DNA of 64,000 nucleotides. Source: Neoechinorhynchus agilis. Taxonomy: Eukaryota > Acanthocephala. Below, piece by piece: positions 58,565 through 64,000 of the stretch. Numbering within the stretch: the stretch's first letter is position 1; the number at the start of each line of letters is the position of its first letter. The translations under genes and the position numbers were made by a program. The stretch spans positions 3,162,001 through 3,226,000 of the forward strand of contig CM121343.1 of the NCBI GenBank assembly GCA_051530055.1, in the 5' to 3' direction. The notes under the pieces are model-generated. The model was given only the letters and a program-made list of their open reading frames with translations, made no database searches and had not been told where the DNA came from.

Positions 58565-58803
58565 AGAAAATCCTTCGGGTAAGTCAAAGGATAATTTTGG
58601 TAAACATAATCCGCTGCTCATAACCTATTTGATTTATTGCGGAAATATTTCGCGACAAGGTAACCTCGCAGCTTAAAATCTTAATGTGAAAAACTCATTT
58701 TTAGGTGATTGATGAGGAGGCGAGGTTACCTCCTTCGAAATATTTCCCCTATAAATCAAATAGGTCATTACTGGGAGTATTTTCACCAAAATTAAATTTT
58801 AGC
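58565..58803. mobile_element. Fold-back element with about 100-bp arms
   Basis: The left arm (58570-58672) has taacctatttgatttattgc and aaggtaacctcgca. The right arm (58700-58803) has the reverse complement, with gaggttacctccttcgaaat and aaatcaaataggtcatta. The short loop holds cttaatgtgaaaaactcatt. A single-arm copy occurs at 32165-32300. Confidence 0.75.
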
Positions 58804-59961
58804 TTTGTACTTTCCATTTGATTCTTAAATTCAATTTTTTTATTTTTGAAATTTAATTCACATTATTAAATTTCTTTCAATCATATCTCCTACTGTTTAC
58901 CATTAAATTTTAAATTAATTTCGGATAATTTTATAATTGGATCACAAGTATGAACTGTGGTTCTAAATCTCATTTCTTTTTTAAAATCTATAAGATAATA
59001 TTCGTTGCAAGGTTTGGGAGTGCCTGATTGGCTGGCTGTTCTATGTGTTATTAACGTCCATCAAATAATTTCCTGTATATCAATAATAAGAAGTCTTAGA
59101 TGGAAAAATTTTGAAATTAACGCATCTTTTACTTTGCAACTCATGTTTCACGCCAAGAAGTGCATTTTCGAATTACTTTATTATATGGGTTGTTTTCTGG
59201 CGTAGAAATTAAAATGATTTTATTTTTAAAATCTGATTGGTACGCCAGAAAACAACCTATATGAATAATTCAATCTTATGTTACGTGTAGACAGAATATT
59301 TGATCTCGGAAACTTTTTATTTCGTTATATTTCAAAATTTCAGGTTTTAAACTTTTAATCGCGAATTGTTAATGAATCTTCGATCATTTTGATTGTAGTG
59401 GCTTCCAATTTTTTTGATATCATCTAACAATTTCCAGTTTTATGTTTTTAAAACACTGGTCGGTTTCGATATCATGAAATTCATATGCTTTTCAAAAAAT
59501 CAATATTTTCTTTGTGAGTTCAGATAAATTACTTTATTTGGTAATGCATTTATAAAGTTTTGATTGACACTATATTAAAAACAGTTCAAATGTAATTTCC
59601 TAAAAAAATTTTTTTAGAAAGCCACATTTTTAGGAATGTTTAAAACAACTTCCAAATCTTTGGTGATTTTCTCCGCGGTCATTTTTATCGATTTTCTTAT
59701 TTGTCCTCTTAAAATAAAAAAAGAAAATGTTCAATATTCGTTAAAATAAGCGTAATCACTTATTGAATATATTTTTGTGAAAATTTTAGCTACTAGTTTG
59801 GGTACTCCGCGTGGAGCTTGTCACCCAAGTTGCCTCAAAAATGAGTAAGACGTTGATGCACACGACTACGTTTTACTGTGCTAACCGTCCGCATTTTAAT
59901 GTTAATTTCCACTTGTAATTTTAAAAGAAACATTGACCCTCTAGATTACTGAGTTATTTGC
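58804..59961. other. AT-rich gap upstream of SREBP, with a small hairpin element
   Basis: No gene recognised. A hairpin at 59183-59268 has arms with gggttgttttctggcgta and its reverse complement; it is a short relative of the element at 15680-15825. The rest is AT-rich flank presumably including the SREBP promoter. Confidence 0.5.
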
Positions 59962-61516
59962 ATGACTAATCAATCATCGACTCTTTGGGAAGTTTCGATG
60001 AATGGTGATCCATTGACTGAATTCTCCTTTACGACTGCAAGTGAGCTGATTGATTCAAGTTCGCTGGTAAGTTACAGGAGGCAATTACCGAGCAACGTAA
60101 ATTGCCTTCCTATCGCTCAGCAGGCTGGTTGGTGCTTAGAGGAACGAAACCAATCAGCATCAGCGGCGAATTTCCTTTACACCCAGGAGAATTCGGGTAA
60201 CATAAAGAGTGGCCAAGTTGAAGACGATTCACAAGAGCTACAAGCCGGTAAAAAGAGAAAGTCGAATCCGATTGTCGAGAAAAGATACCGTAATAGCATC
60301 AATGATAAAATTAATCAATTGAGAAGAATGCTACAGGAGTCCGCTGATAGAATGTCACTGCCACATTTCAATAACCTACAACCTTGCTCCTCACAAGTTG
60401 AGTTGATCTTTTCAACTGCTGAGAAGCAGCGTTTTCCATAAATCAGCGGTACTTGGCAGAACGATTGAGTATATAAAACATTTAGAACGAGAAAACTTGC
60501 ACTTACACCATACCCTACGCGATATGCGAACTTTTCTCTACTGCAACACAGTTAATCAACCACCCCAGCAATCACAAATGGAACAAGTATCGATCATTTC
60601 ATCTCAAAATTCTTTAATGGACCCTAATCTTTCTCAAAGATCACAAAAGGTTGAGATGTGTACGTTTGGGATGGATGCTCCACATGCACCAGTAGACTTA
60701 AAACCACCAGTACATAAGAAAATTAAAACCAAAGCTGAAAATACCGATGTCTGGGGAGACGGAAATACCTTCATGCATTCATTGTTAGGACTTGTACTTG
60801 CTTTGACCATAATTCCAGTCATTTTTACGAACTTAAAAGTGTCCGATCTTCGATTATACTTAATGGCAAAACAAACATTTAAACCAAGAAGTCATGGGAA
60901 CAACTTATGTTTGACTTCTTGGAGTAAGTCTCTCAATCTAACTAATATTTTATTCACGTTATGTTGTGTGTTTTATGTCGTTCGAAACCTTATTGGACAT
61001 ATATCAATTAGGGAAAAAGAAAACAATCTCACGCTGACTCATCAAATTTTTGACTGCTTTGTGAGTCGAGGCTCTTGGATATTTGAGCTAATGTTCAATG
61101 CGACGAATGTGCTGAGCAATTTCAGAAAAATAACGTCTGTAAGTCCACGATTGGTACACATTTACAAAAATTCTCACCGCCGGCCATTCATACAACTATC
61201 CTATCCTTTTCCGACTTTTGACTTAAGAAGATTATCACTTGAGAGCGCAATGACCATGGATTTTATAATATTTTCAATAGAAATGCTTGATAAGGAAGGA
61301 TGCCATGAGTTAGCAGTTGAACTAGATGCGATTATTAATTCATTTTATATGTCAACGATGTATCAAAATGTAGATGACTCCGACGTCTCGGTCATTTACG
61401 ACAAGCTGATCACCAGAGGAATCGACTCACTGAAATTAAACAGTGATTGGAGAAATACCGTAACATGTCATAAATTAGTCAGTGACCTCTCCCATGTCAC
61501 CATGTCAGCTCACTGA
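59962..61516 (+). CDS. SREBP: Sterol regulatory element-binding protein (SREBP), short form
   Basis: Membrane-bound bHLH-leucine-zipper factor controlling lipid genes. Exon 1 is 59962-60353 and exon 2 is 60430-61516. The 76-nt GT-AG intron lies inside the helix-loop-helix and is in phase. The basic region is KKRKSNPIVEKRYRNSINDK, with the diagnostic Tyr that replaces Arg in other bHLH proteins. Helix 2 and zipper are HKSAVLGRTIEYIKHLEREN. Two membrane helices follow: SLLGLVLALTIIPVIF and, after a loop of about 40 residues, ILFTLCCVFYVVRNLI. The loop has RLYL, a possible R-x-x-L site-1 protease site, but very near the first helix. The C-terminal regulatory part is only about 165 residues, against about 550 in vertebrates. 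The total is about 492 residues, so it is less than half the usual size. Either this lineage has a reduced form or later exons are not recognised. Confidence 0.92.
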
Positions 61517-62382
61517 GAGATCGAGCAACGAACTTAATTTGAATATAAGCGATGGCTGTGTCGCAAAAACTCTAGATCGCGGTTTTTTGCAATGAACGGA
61601 TGACCGAGCTTTTGCAGTTCACATGAACTATTATATTCACACTATTTAAATGAACATTTATTTATCTTAAATCGCATACACTCAAAGAGCTTTTCGACTA
61701 CATATCTTTACATCAATTTTTTCATTCGAATTGTACGTTAAGTTGATACCGCATCCATATCGCCATTAGTTGTTGTTAGCAATTTTGCAACGATGAAAAT
61801 ATACAACACTGAATATTGTAATTATCGGGATTTGCCTTGAAAACGATGTTCTTAAATATGTCACTTAACCATATTCGTGAGTTAATACAACCGTTCAGTC
61901 TGGTTTATTTAACGAGAGCGGTTAAAGTAATTCTCCGATTATACTTTTATTATAATCGATCATCGAGACCGTAGTTCGATGAATTGAAATAGCCGTTTAA
62001 CTGTATTTTCTCACTTGATGTTTATACACTTTTCTCAAGACAAACATTTTTCATGTGTCGAACTTCAAAACTTCTTAATGCAGTTTTAAAGACTATCTAC
62101 GATTTAATAAACGATGTTGTTAGATGTTAAACTCAGGATACTATCATCTCACAAATAGCGCCGAGTGATTTTTTTATCGTGAAGGCGATTTCGAACTTTT
62201 TTAACTTGTATATTCAATTTCAGACGTGGTCTTCAGATCCACTTTTGCTTGCTGATCATTTAATTTTCATAAACTATTTACAACGAACTCAAACAGGCGA
62301 TTGGATATTGATCTTAATTTTATGCGATTCGCTTACTGCGGATAATATGGCAATTATCTAGATCTCTTTTTTTATTAATGAT
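61517..62382. other. 3' flank of SREBP
   Basis: About 860 bases of AT-rich DNA. No gene seen; the open frame at 62179-62361 has no recognisable features. Confidence 0.35.
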
Positions 62383-62605
62383 ATTTATTAAAATCTCAAT
62401 GTGTGGCCTTTTATCACGGCTGATAATTTTTTTCCGCGCAAACAGCCCACCGATTTGGTTCAGAGAAGTAATTAAATCACTCAATACACTCAACCATCCG
62501 GCATGAGTTTGTACATTCCTCTGGATCCTCAGATGCCTACCCGGAAAAAAATATCAGCCGTGATAAAAGGCCACACATTGATACTTAATAAGTTACCGGC
62601 TGGTC
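62383..62605. mobile_element. Short copy of element B (internal deletion)
   Basis: Inverted ends: aatgtgtggccttttatcac with ggctgataatttttttccg on the left, and aaaatatcagccgtgataaa with ggccacacattgatacttaa on the right. The interior keeps gagaagtaattaaatcactc and gtttgtacattcctctggat but lacks the tRNA-like part. It is the clearest view of the element B ends. Confidence 0.8.
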
Positions 62606-63292
62606 AGTCTTCAAAATTTTTTTACAAGTTTTGGAAGATAATGTTCTATGGAGCCGCGGTTTTCCTCACTCTGGCAGCATTCCCTCGTTGTACTACGAGG
62701 GAGATGTTTTGTGTAAGAAATGCTGTCTCACACGGGTCCCTTTTCATCGCCATCGACCTCTTTGCTAAATCTGAAACCAGCTCCCGTGTTTTCATGTAAA
62801 ATGGCATCCGTAATCTCCGAAGCGGTATTTCCCTTTTCAATGCCAACTTTGAAAACCCTAATTCTGTAAGATATTCCCTTTTTAAATTATGAATTCACCT
62901 GTAGGCTAATGTCATAGAATTCACAAATGCATAAGATAATCATGCAAAAATAAATAAAAAATTATTTCCGACCACTTTAGAGAGATACACGGACGTTTGT
63001 GAATAAGTTCGAGATGTAGTATCGAAGGATTTTCTCTTTAGCTCAGATATGAACAAAGGTGTTTCACTATAAATTTGAAATTTACGATAAATCAATTTTT
63101 GCATCTGTGATTGGCTTTTTCAACGAACTCAGCCATGCATTCTCAGTCGCTTTCTTAAAGAATTGATTTGGCTATAACAACACGTTTTATTTCAGGGAAA
63201 ATACAAGCCACCGAACAATGCACCTCAGGTATCTAGTGAAACTTATAAGCTTTGGAGGGTTTTTAATTGTTCATCGTTGGAGTTCCAAAACG
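62606..63292. other. Gap between element B copy and LINE
   Basis: About 690 bases with no recognised gene. It contains the small palindrome ccctcgttgtactacgaggg at 62684. Confidence 0.3.
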
Positions 63293-64000
63293 TCAGTTGT
63301 TACTTGAAGTTTTTTTCCGTTCTTTCCTTCGAATCAATTCGCATTTGGAGGCTTGGGCAGTGGGGAAGAAAGAGTGGAGGTAGAGATTTGTGCGAGGAAC
63401 TGAAGGATGGAAAATGTTGAGGCGACGCGAGTGTTGTAAGTTTGAGTAAAAGGAGAAATGTGTGGTCGAAATTGAGAAGGAGAATGAAGGCATTCAGAGT
63501 ATTTTTGAGATAGTTTCAGCTTCAATTAGGGATGTTTGATTCAGAAATAGATTTATATTGAAAATTTTCGGCCTTTTCATTGGCCTTCTTCAGACAATTG
63601 TTTGCAAGTGTTTACGACTTGACACGATCTAACGTCGTAAGCACTTGCAAACAATTGACTGAAGAAGGCCAAGGAAAGGGCGAATATTTTCAAGATAAAT
63701 CTATTTCTGAATCAAACATCGCTAATTGAAACTGAAACCATAATGAATAATTTCTTTACGACTTTTGAGATATTAGAGCGAGGTGTTTTTCTAACGACAT
63801 GAGTTTGGAGGTTGGAGTGCATTGATTAGAAGAAAAATTGCAAACTGTTAAATATGCGTAGGTGAACGTTGGTAGGATGGCGGACATATAGAAGTATTCA
63901 TGGTCTTTGGATGATAATCCAAGGAATCGGAGGCGTTTAAAAAGATAGAGTGTAATGGACCCTTTGTGCAACAAAATTGATATGTGCTTGTCCCACTTAA
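63293..64000 (-). mobile_element. LINE 3' part (RT tail), interrupted by a fold-back element
   Basis: The minus-strand frame 63974-63756 reads ILPTFTYAYLTVC with LMSLEKHLALISQ, the usual end of a CR1/jockey-type RT (compare ILPSLTYA at 27700). After the fold-back insertion (63526-63745) the frame continues at 63525-63293 with KYSECLHSPSQFRPHISPF and SILQFLAQIST, which looks like the end of the same ORF. The element runs off the right end of the window. It is dead because of the insertion. Confidence 0.65.
63526..63745. mobile_element. Fold-back element inserted in a LINE
   Basis: Nearly perfect inverted arms of about 95 bp: left tttcagcttcaattagggat, attttcggccttttcattgg; right gaaggccaaggaaagggcga, atcaaacatcgctaattgaa. 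The loop is short (cttgacacgatctaacg). The word tttttgagata / cttttgagata occurs on both sides of the insertion, a possible 9-10 bp target duplication as in Mutator-like elements. A single arm of the same family is at 15048-15140. Confidence 0.8.

Noticed and set aside
62503-62846. ORFs on both strands after the element B copy
   Set aside because: One begins inside the transposon end and they overlap antisense; no conserved motif seen.
1-64000. Retrovirus-like, LTR or Polinton-type elements
   Set aside because: No paired long terminal repeats, capsid, integrase or protein-primed polymerase signatures were recognised; the RT-bearing pieces are of the non-LTR type.

Overview
The window looks like nuclear DNA of a small-intron bilaterian animal. 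The genes I recognise (FMR1/FXR, EYA, synaptotagmin, a paired-type homeobox gene, SREBP, MCU, ARPC2, CTR9) are animal genes. Nearly every intron I could place is 40-80 nt with GT-AG ends; two use GC-AG. An ecdysozoan, perhaps nematode-like, is my best guess, but nothing here proves the phylum. The DNA is AT-rich and unusually full of tandem and fold-back repeats for a gene-bearing region.

Layout. 1-1011: last exon of an FMR1/FXR gene, open at the window edge. 1380-10770: satellite A, about 50 monomers of 184 bp, abutting a decayed non-LTR retrotransposon (10775-12660, minus). 12915-14521: ARPC2 (minus, 7 exons). 15950-18365: satellite B, 12 units of 203-205 bp, built from the interior of an inverted-repeat element. 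20048-21597: SR-type splicing factor. 21970-24130: composite region with two inverted-repeat elements and a tRNA-derived SINE. 24250-24610: unrecognised small gene. 24780-25789: PRPP synthetase. 26242-26894: MCU (minus). 27150-27790: LINE fragment. 28566-30371: synaptotagmin (8 exons, fully resolved). 31135-31864: paired-like homeobox gene with an eh1 repressor motif. 32451-33017: Fcf2 rRNA-processing factor (minus). 33910-35648: EYA. 36547-42897: a very large disordered protein (minus) with repeated Cys pairs and a repeated helical module, the most novel gene here. 45330-47485: satellite C. 48505-52330: CTR9 (minus). 52540-53375: satellite D. 57401-58072: RING-H2 protein. 59962-61516: SREBP. 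63293-64000: third LINE copy, split by a fold-back element.

The genes do not form one pathway. They are single housekeeping and neuronal genes on both strands, separated by repeat blocks. EYA and the homeobox gene are developmental regulators; FMR1 and synaptotagmin are synaptic genes; CTR9, Fcf2 and the SR protein act in RNA production; PRPS, MCU and SREBP act in metabolism.

Two themes stand out. First, the repeats are modular: the same interior sequence occurs in two inverted-repeat families, in a tRNA-headed SINE and, tandemly amplified, as satellite B. Second, several conserved genes (ARPC2, EYA, MCU, PRPS, possibly the giant gene) have single-base frame breaks or splice sites one base out of phase. 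This points to residual indels in the assembly, though unusual splicing is not excluded. No CRISPR array, rRNA, intact tRNA gene, or recognisable retrovirus-like or Polinton element was seen.
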